DNA of 33,926 nucleotides from an uncultured Dialister sp. (GCA_934216155.1 CAKQBK010000020.1:1-33926), one strand, 5' to 3'. Positions 1 through 8,978 are shown, counted from the first letter of the stretch. Notes: generated by a model not told the origin, from the letters alone. Made by a program: numbers and translations.

Positions 1-65
1 CTGAGTAACCTATAATCACAAACCAAATCATGCTTACTGGCGCAAATCCTTAACTTAACAGCATT
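1..65. repeat. Right end of a family 1 MITE-like element
   Basis: The window opens inside the right half of a family 1 element and ends with the terminal inverted repeat CTTAACTTAACAGCATT. The same text recurs at about 11142-11206, so the two right halves belong to the same subtype. The left half lies outside the window. Confidence 0.8.
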
Positions 66-104
66 ACCCAACGGGGGCGATACATAAGGTATGAACTTAC
101 TTAA

Positions 105-391
105 GCGGCGCATAGCCTATAAAGTGCCGCCTTATATATAGGTTATTATTCTGCTACTTCCTCTAGTAAAACATAATTGTATATATCGCTGCCGACAAGG
201 TTATATGGGTTATAAAAGGTTATGCAATCCCGATAGTTTCATAACCTTTTATAACCTTTTTAACCTGACAGTATACGGTATCGTTGATTTGTTAGAAAGA
301 AGTATGTATCGAACAATAGCCTTATATCATGCGGCGCTTCCAAATTTTATGCACCGCCGCCTTCACTTCTAACTACTCACTTCTCACTGCT
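105..391. repeat. Composite repeat: family 4 arms around a family 2 element
   Basis: A GC hairpin (GCGGCGC to GCCGC, 105-130) is followed by a family 2 element (140-323) with a GGTTATAAAAGGTTATG stem, and then by the second GC hairpin (about 330-352) and a heptamer arm (about 361-390). The arm runs through the mnmG stop codon: its GCAGTGA supplies the last Gln codon and the TGA of that gene. Confidence 0.75.
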
Positions 392-2252
392 TTTTATGTC
401 TTTTCACGTATACCATCAGTACCGACATGTCTGCCGGAGAGACGCCGGAGATGCGGGAGGCTTGGCCCAGGGAGAGTGGACGGATTTTGTCCAGTTTCTG
501 CCGGGCTTCGATGGAGATACCTTCCAGGTTGAGATAGTCTATATCCTGAGGCATTTTTTCTTTTTCCATCCGTTCTGCTTTTTTCACCGCTGCTTCTTGG
601 CGGGCAATGTAGCCTTCGTATTTCACGGTAATTTCCATTTCTTCTACCGCTTCTTTGTCAAATTCCGGGCAGCCCAGGACGTCTACCATTTTCTGGTAGG
701 TCATTTCTGGGCGTTTCAGAATTTTGTCAGCACCGATGCCGGTGGTAAGCGGGGCGGATCCTACGCTGGCCAGGGCTTCGTTCACATTTCCTTTCGGTGT
801 GAAACGGGCGGTGCGGATGTAGTGCATGGCTTCTTCAAAGTTCCGTTTTCTTGCCAGGAAATGCTGGTACCGATCTTCGGTAACCAATCCGATGTCGTAG
901 CCTTTCTGGGTGAGGCGAAGGTCTGCGTTGTCCTGGCGAAGAATGAGGCGGTATTCGCTGCGGCTGGTCATCATGCGGTATGGTTCATTGGTGCCTTTGG
1001 TAACCAAATCGTCGATGAGGGCACCCACGTAAGCTTCGTGGCGGGCCAGAATGAATGGTTCCTTGCCCTGGATTTTCAGTGCCGCGTTAATACCAGCCAT
1101 GAGGCCCTGGGCAGCCGCTTCTTCGTAGCCACTGGTGCCATTGGACTGACCGGCCGAATAGAGGCCCGGCAATTTCTTCACTTCCAAGGTTGGATAGAGC
1201 TGCAGTGGGTCTAGGAGGTCGTATTCGATAGCATAGGCAGGACGCATGAGTTTCACATCTTCCAGTCCTGGAATGGTGCGAAGGAAGGCGTACTGCACGT
1301 CGATTGGCATGGAGGTAGACATGCCCTGCACGTACATTTCGTTCGTGTCCAGTCCTTCCGGTTCGATGAAGAGTTGGTGCCGTTTCTTGTCAGCGAAACG
1401 AACCACTTTGTCTTCGATGGATGGGCAGTAGCGAGCACCTACGCCGTGGATTTTTCCTGCGTATTTCGGAGCACGCATCAGGTTGTCTCGGATAATCTGG
1501 TGTGTGGTTTCATTGGTGTAAGTGAGCCAGCAGTTTCTCTGGTTCCGGTCTTCTCGTTCGTTCATGAAAGAAAAGGCGTGGTTCTGCGGGTCCCCTGTTT
1601 CCAGTTCCATGTGGTCCAGATGAAGGCTTCGAATATCTACACGGCTTGGGGTGCCAGTTTTGAAACGGAGAATATCCAGTCCGTGTTTCTTCAGATTTTC
1701 GGACAATCCTACGGAAGGACGCATGCCGTTTGGCCCGCCGGAGTACATGGTTTCGCCGATAATGATCTGACTGTCCAGGTAGGTGCCGGTGCAAAGAATC
1801 ACCGCTTTGGCACGGTATTCTTCATTGAGTTCCGTGGTAATGCCTACGCATTTACCATCTTCTACAATGATATCCATGACCTGCACTTGTTTCAGGTCCA
1901 GGTTGTCCGTATTTTCTACCACTTTTTTCATGTACCGATGGTAGGCGTTTTTGTCCGACTGGGCACGGAGCGCATACACGGCGGGACCTTTTCCCAGATT
2001 CAGCATGCGCATCTGAATGGCTGTGGCGTCGGCGGCAACACCCATTTCGCCACCCAGGGCATCGATTTCTTTTACCAAATGGCTTTTGCCCGGTCCCCCA
2101 ATGGCAGGGTTACAGGGCATCATGGCTACGTTGTCCAAAGAAATAGTGGTCAAAAGGGTTTTGCACCCCATCTTGGCCGCTGCCAGTGCGGCTTCGCATC
2201 CTGCATGTCCCGCACCGACTACAATGACATCATACGTATCTATGAGATACAT
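384..2252 (-). CDS. mnmG: tRNA uridine 5-carboxymethylaminomethyl modification enzyme MnmG (GidA)
   Basis: MnmG is the FAD-binding partner of MnmE; together they install (carboxymethyl)aminomethyl groups on U34 of tRNAs that read two-family-box codons, in the cytoplasm. The 622-residue product has the usual family length. The N-terminal dinucleotide fold GAGHAGCE lies at residues 13-20, and the family stretches [21 protein letters not shown] and [13 protein letters not shown] are present. The start is set by AGAAGG about 6 nt before ATG. It lies downstream of mnmE on the same strand, the usual gene order, but with a 1-kb repeat-filled gap between them. The C-terminus ends in Lys-Lys-Gln-stop, written by the left end of a family 4 repeat, so the native end may have been slightly different. 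Assignment is very secure. Confidence 0.97.
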   Translation of the reverse strand: MYLIDTYDVIVVGAGHAGCEAALAAAKMGCKTLLTTISLDNVAMMPCNPAIGGPGKSHLVKEIDALGGEMGVAADATAIQMRMLNLGKGPAVYALRAQSDKNAYHRYMKKVVENTDNLDLKQVQVMDIIVEDGKCVGITTELNEEYRAKAVILCTGTYLDSQIIIGETMYSGGPNGMRPSVGLSENLKKHGLDILRFKTGTPSRVDIRSLHLDHMELETGDPQNHAFSFMNEREDRNQRNCWLTYTNETTHQIIRDNLMRAPKYAGKIHGVGARYCPSIEDKVVRFADKKRHQLFIEPEGLDTNEMYVQGMSTSMPIDVQYAFLRTIPGLEDVKLMRPAYAIEYDLLDPLQLYPTLEVKKLPGLYSAGQSNGTSGYEEAAAQGLMAGINAALKIQGKEPFILARHEAYVGALIDDLVTKGTNEPYRMMTSRSEYRLILRQDNADLRLTQKGYDIGLVTEDRYQHFLARKRNFEEAMHYIRTARFTPKGNVNEALASVGSAPLTTGIGADKILKRPEMTYQKMVDVLGCPEFDKEAVEEMEITVKYEGYIARQEAAVKKAERMEKEKMPQDIDYLNLEGISIEARQKLDKIRPLSLGQASRISGVSPADMSVLMVYVKRHKKQ

Positions 2253-2324
2253 GGTTTCCTTCTTTCGTAAAAACTTGATAAACCGCTAGTGCATCACTAG
2301 CAATAATTGTGATTGTGTCGGTGT

Positions 2325-2392
2325 CTGGTAGACTAGTGACTGGTGACTGGAATTTTATTTTCCTAGTCACCGGTCACGAGTCACCAGTCACC
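2325..2392. repeat. Family 5 hairpin (GTGACTG heptamers)
   Basis: Iterated GTGACTG/GTGACTA units face their complements (CAGTCACCAGTCAC) across a short AT-rich loop and form a long imperfect stem. The same family recurs at about 5891-5964, 16030-16075, 17839-17865, 28660-28730 and 32970-33005. Confidence 0.75.
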
Positions 2393-2476
2393 AATTAGAA
2401 TAATTCAATATATTATTATATAAAATTTTTACGTGGTTTTCAAAGAAATTTCGTGAGTGAGTTTTGCAATTTTGAA

Positions 2477-2590
2477 AGGTTATTATCCTGCTGACTGCAC
2501 TGGTGTCACAAAGTAACATCTCGCTAGAGTACAAGGTTATATGGGTTATGAAAAGGTTATGAGGCTACCGATAGTCTCATAACCTTTTCG
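2477..2590. repeat. Truncated family 2 element
   Basis: Starts with the family 2 end AGGTTATTATCCTGCTG and contains the GGTTATGAAAAGGTTATGAG stem facing CTCATAACCTTTT, but lacks the right terminal repeat. Confidence 0.65.
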
Positions 2591-2680
2591 CATCTGACTT
2601 ATTTCTGGACGCCTAATCGATTCGCGTCATCATCATTCATACCGCTACTGCGAACTATCCCCCCTGCCCCCCTTCCAGAG

Positions 2681-2910
2681 TAATGCTGTTAAGTTAAGGA
2701 TTTGCGTTAGCAGATATGATTCCGCTAGTGGTGATAGGTTGCTCAAGTTGCTAAGGTTTCTCAGGTTGCTCAGGTTCTCCGAATGTGTCGATAGACGCTA
2801 GCGTCATTAGCTCATTCGAGAAACGTGAGAAACCTAAGGAGCCTGAGAAACCTAAGTAACCTTTGCATCAGCAGAAATCATCGCATATTTCGCTTAACTT
2901 AACGGCATTG
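2681..2910. repeat. Complete family 1 MITE-like element (230 bp)
   Basis: Terminal inverted repeats AATGCTGTTAAGTTAAG and CTTAACTTAACGGCATT bound iterated CTCAGGTT-type units and a central GACGCTAGCGTC palindrome. The element is flanked by the exact 10-bp direct repeat CCTTCCAGAG (2671-2680 and 2911-2920), the sign of a transposition-like insertion. It lies in the opposite orientation to most other copies. No protein is encoded. Confidence 0.85.
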
Positions 2911-3149
2911 CCTTCCAGAGGGAGAGGGTTTTCGCTTGTCCCTTTACGGTATGATTCTGTAAGCCCTTACTGCTAGTAATAAAAGGGGCCTCAGGTTTCT
3001 CAGGTTGCTCAAGTTGCTCAGGTTCTCCGAATGTGCCTATAGACTTGAGTGTCATCTGGTAAAGCTGAGCCGTGACGATATGATTCTTTAAGCCCTTACC
3101 GCTAGTACTACTAAGATTTTGGCTATAGACACTTGTTGTATAAAAAGGG

Positions 3150-3220
3150 TTATTGGGGCGCTTTATAAGTTGTGCGCCCCTTCCACCACTCCTCACTCCT
3201 CATTCCTAACTCCTCACTCA
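3150..3220. repeat. Family 4 right half at the mnmE 3' side
   Basis: The hairpin GGGGCGC..GCGCCCC is followed by CCACCACTCCTCACTCCTCA heptamer units, the standard right half found downstream of many minus-strand genes in this window. Confidence 0.7.
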
Positions 3221-3224
3221 AAAG

Positions 3225-3256
3225 AAAAAGACGCACTTGTCACAGCACGTCTTTTT
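3225..3256 (-). terminator. Rho-independent terminator of mnmE (bidirectional)
   Basis: An AAAAGACG..CGTCTTTTT stem with T-runs on both strands lies 12 nt after the mnmE stop. It should end the minus-strand mnmE transcript, which suggests mnmG has its own promoter or relies on read-through. Confidence 0.75.
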
Positions 3257-3267
3257 AGCAAAAGTAT

Positions 3268-4647
3268 TTATTTCCCCACACAGAATCGTTCGAAGATGGT
3301 GTTGATCAGTTCGTTGTCGATGGTGTCGCCAGTGATTTCACCCATGGTTTGCCAGGCTTCGGTGAGGTCCACGGTGATACAGTCGGCGGGCATGCCTTCG
3401 GCGAGGGATTCTTGGGCTCGTTCTACGGCATCCAAAGATTTTTTCACCAGGTCCACATGGCGCAGGTTCGTAAGAAACAGTTGTCTTCCTGCTGCCGCGT
3501 CTTGGTGATCGGTGATGCGGTGCAGTTCTTCTTCCAGTTCTTCCATGCCGCTGCCATAGCGAGCGGAAATAGGAACCACGGGGATATGGCCTGCCAGGGC
3601 CTGTACGTCTTTGGCGTCCAGTTCCTGGGGCAAGTCGTATTTATTGAGAATCACCAGGGCTTTTCTGCCTTTCAGAGAAGCCAACAGGTCTTTGTCTTCT
3701 TTGGACAGTGGTTCGGATCCATCGATGACAGCCATGATGAGGTCTGCTTTTTCCATAGAGGCTTTGGCTCGTTCGATGCCAATTCGTTCGATAGTATTGT
3801 CGGTTTCTCGGATACCGGCAGTATCCATCAGAACCAAGGGCACGCCGCCGATTTTGATGGATTCTTCGATGGTATCTCTGGTGGTACCGGGAATGTCAGT
3901 CACGATGGCCCGTTCTTCCTGCAGGAGCGCATTCAAGAGGCTGGATTTCCCTGCGTTCGGCCGGCCCACAATGGCGGTGCGAAGGCCATCTTTGATGATA
4001 CGGCCCTGTTCAGACCGTTTCAAAAGAGCTGCCAGAGAGGTTCGGATTTCTGCCAGGCCATGGTCTATTTCTTCATTGGTCAAGTCTTCCAAATCTTCTT
4101 CTGGATAATCGATGGTGACTTCCAATTTCCCAATCAAATCTTTCAGCTGGCTCCGGCATTGTTTGACAAAGCCGGACAGGGCACCAGACAGATGGCTTTC
4201 TGCCTGAGACAGAGCGGCGGAGCCTTTGGCTTCGATAATATCCATCACCGCTTCTGCCTGGGACAGGTCGAGCCGGCCATTCAAAAAGGCCCGCTTCGTA
4301 AACTCGCCCCGATGGGCCATGACGGCCCCATTTTCCAAGGCCAGTTCCAAGGTCTGCCGGAGGGCTTCCATGGAGCCGTGAATTTGTAGTTCTACCACAT
4401 CTTCCCCGGTGTAGGAATGGGGCGCTTTCATGTACACCGCCAAGCCTTCATCCACCGCCTGCCCATCTCGCTCCACATGACCGAAGTACATATGGTACGG
4501 AATGGCGTCATGGAAAGATGGTATTTTTTTCGTATGAAATAGCCGATCCGCCACATCCACGGCCGCTGCGCCGCTGATGCGGATGATCCCAATGCCCCCT
4601 TCTCCCGGCGAAGTGGCAATGGCCGCAATGGTTGTTTCTTCGTACAT
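3268..4647 (-). CDS. mnmE: tRNA modification GTPase MnmE (TrmE)
   Basis: MnmE is the GTPase half of the MnmEG tRNA U34 modification complex. From the chosen ATG the protein is 459 residues, the normal length. The N-terminal tetrahydrofolate-binding domain (about 1-118) begins TIAAIATSPGEGGIGIIRISG; the G domain carries GRPNAGKSS at 228-236, DIPGTTRD at 251-258, DTAG at 275-278 and NKYD at 335-338; the C-terminus ends FCVGK, matching the catalytic C-[IV]-GK tail (Cys456). An upstream in-frame ATG would add 17 residues unlike the family, so I start at 4647, preceded by a weak GCGAG. The genes that usually flank mnmE near the replication origin (jag, yidC, rnpA) are not here. Confidence 0.96.
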   Translation of the reverse strand: MYEETTIAAIATSPGEGGIGIIRISGAAAVDVADRLFHTKKIPSFHDAIPYHMYFGHVERDGQAVDEGLAVYMKAPHSYTGEDVVELQIHGSMEALRQTLELALENGAVMAHRGEFTKRAFLNGRLDLSQAEAVMDIIEAKGSAALSQAESHLSGALSGFVKQCRSQLKDLIGKLEVTIDYPEEDLEDLTNEEIDHGLAEIRTSLAALLKRSEQGRIIKDGLRTAIVGRPNAGKSSLLNALLQEERAIVTDIPGTTRDTIEESIKIGGVPLVLMDTAGIRETDNTIERIGIERAKASMEKADLIMAVIDGSEPLSKEDKDLLASLKGRKALVILNKYDLPQELDAKDVQALAGHIPVVPISARYGSGMEELEEELHRITDHQDAAAGRQLFLTNLRHVDLVKKSLDAVERAQESLAEGMPADCITVDLTEAWQTMGEITGDTIDNELINTIFERFCVGK

Positions 4648-4698
4648 AATATCTCGCTTTCGATTGATTTTATCTAGCACTAAAAGCTTTGGTGTCAA

Positions 4699-4855
4699 AA
4701 GTTAGAAGTGAGAAGTTAGAAGTGAGAAATGGTGGTAGCCTGGCACAATTCATATAGCCAGGCCAAGTATATAAATAGGGTATTGGGGCGCTTCTTAAGT
4801 TGTGCGCCCCTTCCACCACTTCTAACTTCTCACTACTCACTTCTCACTGCTTTTT
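4699..4855. repeat. Complete family 4 composite repeat
   Basis: Outer arms of AGTTAGAAGTGAGAA units face TTCTAACTTCTCACTACTCA. Inside lie a CCTGGCACAATTCATATAGCCAGG hairpin variant and a GGGGCGCTTCTTAAGTTGTGCGCCCC hairpin. The right arm overlaps the 3' end of the following minus-strand gene and provides its stop codon. Confidence 0.75.
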
Positions 4856-5395
4856 TGTTCCCAGTTTCCCGCTTCTGACGCTCATCTTTTTGGCGGTCAT
4901 GTACCAGGCAGAGGATTTGTCGGTGCATTTATTCTGTTTCACTGTGGAATCGTTGGGATACAGTTTTTTGTAGTGTTCCATGGCACGGCGGGCGTTGATT
5001 TTTTCATCTTTGGAAATGGTTTCAAAATTGAAGCCCACTTTCCATGCAAAGACCATCATGCCCAGTGGGTAAATAGCCAATGGATACACACCGATGAAGA
5101 TAGAAGCACCCATCAGTGCCAAACCGCCTACGATGGACAGCACCGATACACCGACCTGCACCATCACGGTTTTCCGGAAGGAAGCATCCATATGAGCCAG
5201 CCAGATATTTCCACTAGCCAGGTAATAATGCACAAATTCCTGGTTGCGTAGGATACGTTCCCGTTTGTTATGTGCCAGGATCTGCTTTACAATGTTGTCT
5301 ACGTTCTTCTTGAACTTCGAAGTGCGCCAGTTGAATACCACCAAGAGTGTGGTCAAAAGTGCGATGAAAATGATTCCTGTGGTTGATTCTCCCAT
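4844..5395 (-). CDS. Hypothetical membrane protein (183 aa)
   Basis: I do not recognise a family. The 183-residue protein has an N-terminal hydrophobic segment at about 6-21 and a hydrophobic pair at about 77-98 and 100-120, with charged segments between (26-75) and a basic soluble tail (130-183). It is therefore probably an inner-membrane protein with about three spans. AAAGGAGA lies 6 nt before ATG, and composition matches the neighbours, supporting a real gene. The C-terminus ends Lys-Lys-Gln-stop, written by the family 4 repeat as in mnmG, tctA and araD, so the last residues may be acquired. It stands alone between mnmE and purB with no operon partner, so context says little about its role. 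Confidence 0.7.
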   Translation of the reverse strand: MGESTTGIIFIALLTTLLVVFNWRTSKFKKNVDNIVKQILAHNKRERILRNQEFVHYYLASGNIWLAHMDASFRKTVMVQVGVSVLSIVGGLALMGASIFIGVYPLAIYPLGMMVFAWKVGFNFETISKDEKINARRAMEHYKKLYPNDSTVKQNKCTDKSSAWYMTAKKMSVRSGKLGTKKQ

Positions 5396-5509
5396 AATAT
5401 GTCTCCTTTGTCAGTTGGCCGTAAGCAGCTTGCCATTAGCCGTCTACTGTGCCATTTCTTATAATATTCTTATTATATATCAAAATGACGAGAGAATATA
5501 GAGAGATTG

Positions 5510-5835
5510 TTGGTAGTTGTTGGTTGTTGGTTGGCGGTTTACGCTCCGAGTACGTTTGATACAATTTGCACAAAATCATAGCGGCATTGGTTTAAGGTTT
5601 AGGGTTTAGCCGGCATCCAAACCTTAAACCAATAACTCTGCCTTTTCGTGCGGGATAAGTAAGATGTACTCGGGACGTAACCACAAAAACCAATAGCTAT
5701 ATCTCTTCGTGCAAATTGGACTAAATGTACTCGGAAAGTAAACCCTAAACCAATGCCTCTATGAAACCGGAAAATTGTGGATGCAGGACTCGGCAAGTAA
5801 ACCAACAACCAACAACCAACAACTAACAACTAACA
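5510..5835. repeat. Family 3 repeat (expanded copy)
   Basis: Outer arms of iterated GTTGTTGGTT units (about 5510-5535) face AACCAACAACCAACAAC (about 5800-5835). Inside, a TTGGTTTAAGGTTTAGGGTTT / AACCTTAAACCAAT stem is followed by further degenerate arms. Shorter copies lie at 8723-8917 and 32395-32580. Confidence 0.75.
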
Positions 5836-5844
5836 ACAAAAATC

Positions 5845-5889
5845 AAAAAGCACGTAACAATGATCTATTTCACTGTTACGTGCTTTTTT
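5845..5889 (-). terminator. Strong bidirectional terminator downstream of purB
   Basis: The arms AAGCACGTAACA and TGTTACGTGCTT form a 12-bp stem with A/T runs on both sides. It lies about 75 nt beyond the purB stop and should end the flavoprotein-purB transcript. Confidence 0.85.
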
Positions 5890-5890
5890 G

Positions 5891-5964
5891 TTGGTGGACG
5901 GTGACTTGTGACTAGTGACTGAATGTTTTTTCCCAGTCACCAGTCACTAGTCTACCAGTCACCA
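5891..5964. repeat. Family 5 hairpin at the purB 3' end
   Basis: GTGACTTGTGACTAGTGACTG faces CAGTCACCAGTCACTAG and abuts the purB stop codon. It occupies the position held by family 4 repeats at other genes. Confidence 0.7.
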
Positions 5965-7257
5965 TTATAGTCCGAACCGAGCGAAGATTTCGTCTACGTG
6001 AACCAGCATCGGCTTGTAGTCGAAGCAGGCTTTGATTTCTTCTTCGTTCAGATATTTTCTAACATCTTCGTCTTTGCAAAGGTTTTCGTAGAAGTCTTCT
6101 CCCTGGAGCCAGCGTTTCATAGCATTTCTCTGTACCCAGCGATATGCGGTGTCGCGGTAAGCGCCTTTAGCGACCAGAGCGAGCAGGACTCTTGGGCTGT
6201 AGATGAGGCCACCGGTGAGGTTCAGGTCAGCCAGCATCTTTTCCGGATAAACCAGAAGTTTATCAATGAGAGCGGTGGTCTGGTCGAGGATGTAGTCCAG
6301 AGCAATGGTTGCGTCTGGAATCATGACTCTTTCTACAGAGGAGTGGGAAATATCTCTTTCGTGCCACAGCGGGATGTCTTCAAATGCTGGAAGGCTGTAG
6401 CCCTGGATGAGGCGAGCCATGCCGCAGATTCTTTCGGATTTGACCGGATTTCTCTTATGAGGCATAGCAGAGGAGCCTTTCTGTTTCGGACTGAAATATT
6501 CTTCTGCTTCTCTTACTTCGGTTCTCTGGAGGTGACGTACTTCCAGAGCGATCTGTGCCAGAACGCCAGCGATGACGCCCAGGGTGGTGATGTATTCTGC
6601 ATGATGGTCACGCTGTACCACCTGGGTGGCTACGATTTCTCTATTGAGACCCATCTTTTTGCAGACGTATTCTTCTACAAATGGATCGATATCCGCATAG
6701 GTGCCAACAGCGCCGGACAGTTTGCCTACCGCCATTTCTTCTGCTGCGCGCTTCATGCGTTCGATATTTCTAAGGGTTTCAGAATACCAAAGGAGCAGTT
6801 TCAGGCCGAATGTGGTCGGTTCTGCATGAACCCCATGGGTTCTGCCAATGGTGGGGGTGTACTTGAATTCTACAGCTCTTCTCTTCAGTACTTCTGCCAG
6901 TTTTTCCAAGTCTTCGATGAGGACCTGGGAAGCCTGTTTAATCTGTACATTCAGGCCGGTGTCTTTCACATCGGTGGAAGTGAGGCCCATATGGATGTAC
7001 TTGGCTTCATCGCCTACGTGTTCCCCTACGTTTGTCAGGAAGGCAATGATGTCGTGATTGATTTCACGATCGATTTCATGGATGCGGTCTACATCAAAAT
7101 CGGCTTTGGCTTTGATGACTTCTACCGCTTCTTTCGGAATGCGGCCCAATTCAGCATTGGCTTCGCAGGCTGCAATTTCCACATCAAGCATTGTCTGCCA
7201 TTCATTTCTTTCGTTCCAGATTTTTTCCATCACTGGACGTGTGTACCTCGGTATCAT
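5965..7257 (-). CDS. purB: Adenylosuccinate lyase PurB
   Basis: PurB cleaves SAICAR to AICAR in purine synthesis and adenylosuccinate to AMP, releasing fumarate each time. The 430-residue protein has the length of the short Gram-positive type. The fumarase/ASL superfamily signature GSSAMPHKRNP lies at 261-271 (catalytic Ser loop), RTHGVHAEP at 139-147 supplies His141, and TSTDVKDT at 93-100 is the first conserved region. Its ATG overlaps the stop of the upstream flavoprotein as TGATG (one shared base), and AGGGAGATAT in the end of that gene is its ribosome site, so the two are cotranscribed and probably translationally coupled. Assignment is secure. Confidence 0.97.
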   Translation of the reverse strand: MIPRYTRPVMEKIWNERNEWQTMLDVEIAACEANAELGRIPKEAVEVIKAKADFDVDRIHEIDREINHDIIAFLTNVGEHVGDEAKYIHMGLTSTDVKDTGLNVQIKQASQVLIEDLEKLAEVLKRRAVEFKYTPTIGRTHGVHAEPTTFGLKLLLWYSETLRNIERMKRAAEEMAVGKLSGAVGTYADIDPFVEEYVCKKMGLNREIVATQVVQRDHHAEYITTLGVIAGVLAQIALEVRHLQRTEVREAEEYFSPKQKGSSAMPHKRNPVKSERICGMARLIQGYSLPAFEDIPLWHERDISHSSVERVMIPDATIALDYILDQTTALIDKLLVYPEKMLADLNLTGGLIYSPRVLLALVAKGAYRDTAYRWVQRNAMKRWLQGEDFYENLCKDEDVRKYLNEEEIKACFDYKPMLVHVDEIFARFGL

Positions 7258-8657
7258 CAGATATCTCCCTTCGGTTGACCAATACGGGCGGCAATTTCCC
7301 GTCCTACCACTACGCCGGCTGCGGATGCCTGTGCCAGGCCTCTGGTGATGCCGGCTCCATCACCAATGGCGAAGAAGTTAGGAATCTTCGTCTCCAGCTG
7401 GTTGGTGAGTTCGATCCGGGAAGAATAAAATTTCACTTCCACGCCATACAACAGGGTATGACGGGAGTTCGCTCCCGGCGCCACTTCATCCAACGCTTCG
7501 AACATCTCCATAATATCCTTTAAGAAGCGATATGGCAAGACCAAAGATAAATCTCCTGGGGTCGCAGAAGGCATAGTGGGGTTCACCATGCCGCGGCGAA
7601 TCCGTTCCGCAGTGGAACGGCGGCCATCCCGAAGGTCTCCGAGCCGCTGCACAATAGGCCCGCCGCCCAGCATGTTTGCCAACGTGGCGATGTATTTCCC
7701 ATACTCAATCGGTTCATGGAATGGCTGGGTAAATTGCTTGGACACCAAAATAGCAAAATTGGTATTGTCACTCTTCTTATGGGCATAGGAATGACCATTG
7801 ACGGTCATGAGACCGTTGTTATTTTCTGTGACCACAAAACCGTACGGGTTCATGCAGAAAGTCCGCACCCGGTCATCGAAAAGTTTGGAGAAATACACCA
7901 ATTTGGATTCGTAGCAAATATTGGTGATCGGTTCAAATACTTCCGCCGGAGATTCTACACGAACGCCGATATCCACCGCATTGGAAGCGGTGTGCAGTCC
8001 CAACCGCTGGGCTTCGTGGGTGAACCATTCCGCTCCATCACGGCCCGGAGCGGCCACCAGGTACTTGCAATGGTAGGTTTCGCCGCCAGCCACAACGCCC
8101 TGGATTTCCTTGGTATCGCTAACCAGGATAGTATCTACCGGGCGATTAGAAATAACTGTCACGTTAGACGGCAATGCGTCTCTCATGTGGGTCAGGATTT
8201 CCCCATTCACATCGGTGCCCAAATGACGAATCCGAGCCGGAATCAAAGCCAAATCAGCCGCTGCTGCCTTGCGTTTCAATTCGTGGATTTCATCTTTGAA
8301 TTCATCGCCGTATACTTTGCGACCTTCGCCGCCATACTGGCAATATACTTTATCCACATAAGAAATCAGCCGCGCCAGCTGGCCTTTATTCATATAATCA
8401 TCCAAATTGCCGCCATAATCGGTGGTGAGTGTCAGTTTCCCATCAGAGAAAGCCCCTGCGCCGCCCCAGCCGGACACAATATTCGCTCTCCGGTCCGCCG
8501 GTGATGCCTGGCGATCCTTATTGAGTGCAATCCGCTCCCGGATATCTAAGCCTTTTTCCAGAATCAGAATGGAAAGTCCTGTGTCTGCCAGTTCCAAGGC
8601 AGTGAAAATCCCCGCAGGGCCTGCACCGATAATGATGACATCGTAAGATTTTGCCAT
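7257..8657 (-). CDS. FAD-dependent dehydrogenase of the COG2509 type
   Basis: The 466-residue flavoprotein opens with YDVIIIGAGPAGIFTALELA, the FAD-binding Rossmann motif, with the ribose-binding Glu in ILEKG, and closes with FFAIGDGAGITRGLAQASAAG, the C-terminal FAD-binding segment. The middle (about 50-100) holds GGAGAFSDGKLTLT, typical of the uncharacterised COG2509 FAD-dependent dehydrogenases common in anaerobic Firmicutes. No substrate can be assigned; it is a soluble cytoplasmic enzyme. GGGAGG lies 8 nt before ATG. It forms an overlapping pair with purB. It is preceded by a family 3 repeat and by a compact promoter-terminator unit at 8928-9008 that may attenuate its expression. Confidence 0.85.
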   Translation of the reverse strand: MAKSYDVIIIGAGPAGIFTALELADTGLSILILEKGLDIRERIALNKDRQASPADRRANIVSGWGGAGAFSDGKLTLTTDYGGNLDDYMNKGQLARLISYVDKVYCQYGGEGRKVYGDEFKDEIHELKRKAAAADLALIPARIRHLGTDVNGEILTHMRDALPSNVTVISNRPVDTILVSDTKEIQGVVAGGETYHCKYLVAAPGRDGAEWFTHEAQRLGLHTASNAVDIGVRVESPAEVFEPITNICYESKLVYFSKLFDDRVRTFCMNPYGFVVTENNNGLMTVNGHSYAHKKSDNTNFAILVSKQFTQPFHEPIEYGKYIATLANMLGGGPIVQRLGDLRDGRRSTAERIRRGMVNPTMPSATPGDLSLVLPYRFLKDIMEMFEALDEVAPGANSRHTLLYGVEVKFYSSRIELTNQLETKIPNFFAIGDGAGITRGLAQASAAGVVVGREIAARIGQPKGDI

Positions 8658-8722
8658 AGAAAATCCTCCCGTATTTCATAATATAGAACATAAATAGGAT
8701 GGATATAACAGGGAGATGATAA

Positions 8723-8917
8723 TGTTGTTGGTTGTTGGTTCACGGTTTACGCTCCGTGTCCTACATCAACAATTTGCTGATTTCACAAGGCCATTGGTTT
8801 AAGGTTTAGGGTTTTGTATTTAAACCTTAAACCAATGGCACTATGAAAACGGCGAGTGGTTGATACAGAACACGGTAGGTAAACCAAACAACCCGCAACC
8901 AGCAACTAACAACCCAA
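8723..8917. repeat. Family 3 repeat
   Basis: GTTGTTGGTTGTTGGTT arms face AACCAGCAACTAACAAC, with an inner ATTGGTTTAAGGTTTAGGG / AAACCTTAAACCAAT stem. It lies between the possible promoter and the ribosome site of the flavoprotein gene. Confidence 0.75.
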
Positions 8918-8927
8918 TTTATGCAAC

Positions 8928-8949
8928 AAAAAAGCCCCGCATGGGGGCT
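8928..8949 (-). terminator. Terminator in the flavoprotein leader
   Basis: On the minus strand, AGCCCC and GGGGCT form a 6-bp GC stem around ATGC, followed by six T. It lies only about 30-45 nt after a minus-strand promoter and about 270 nt before the flavoprotein start, so it would produce a short RNA or act as an attenuator. Confidence 0.75.
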
Positions 8950-8978
8950 GGATGATCGGTTTGATTATCCCTTAACTA

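Larger units (their letters stand above)
2253..3267. other. 1-kb intergenic region between mnmE and mnmG filled with repeats
   Basis: No convincing gene is present on either strand. In order it holds a family 5 hairpin, a truncated family 2 element, a complete family 1 element with target duplication, a further family 1 fragment (about 2978-3050), two copies of a TATGATTCT..AAGCCCTTAC..CTAGTA segment (about 2949-2978 and 3081-3110), the right half of a family 4 repeat and the mnmE terminator. Confidence 0.7.

Noticed and set aside
396..1214. Long plus-strand frame inside mnmG
   Set aside because: It is antisense to a secure mnmG, has no ribosome site and its product is Phe/His-rich shadow sequence. 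The same applies to 1374-2270, 3349-4389, 5998-7278, 7716-8504, 18485-19576, 22102-22971, 27089-28081 and 28916-29920.
2949..3110. Possible tRNA or other small RNA gene between mnmE and mnmG
   Set aside because: The paired TATGATTCT..CTAGTA segments are repeat-derived; no cloverleaf, CCA end or promoter-terminator pair was found. No tRNA or rRNA gene was seen in the window.
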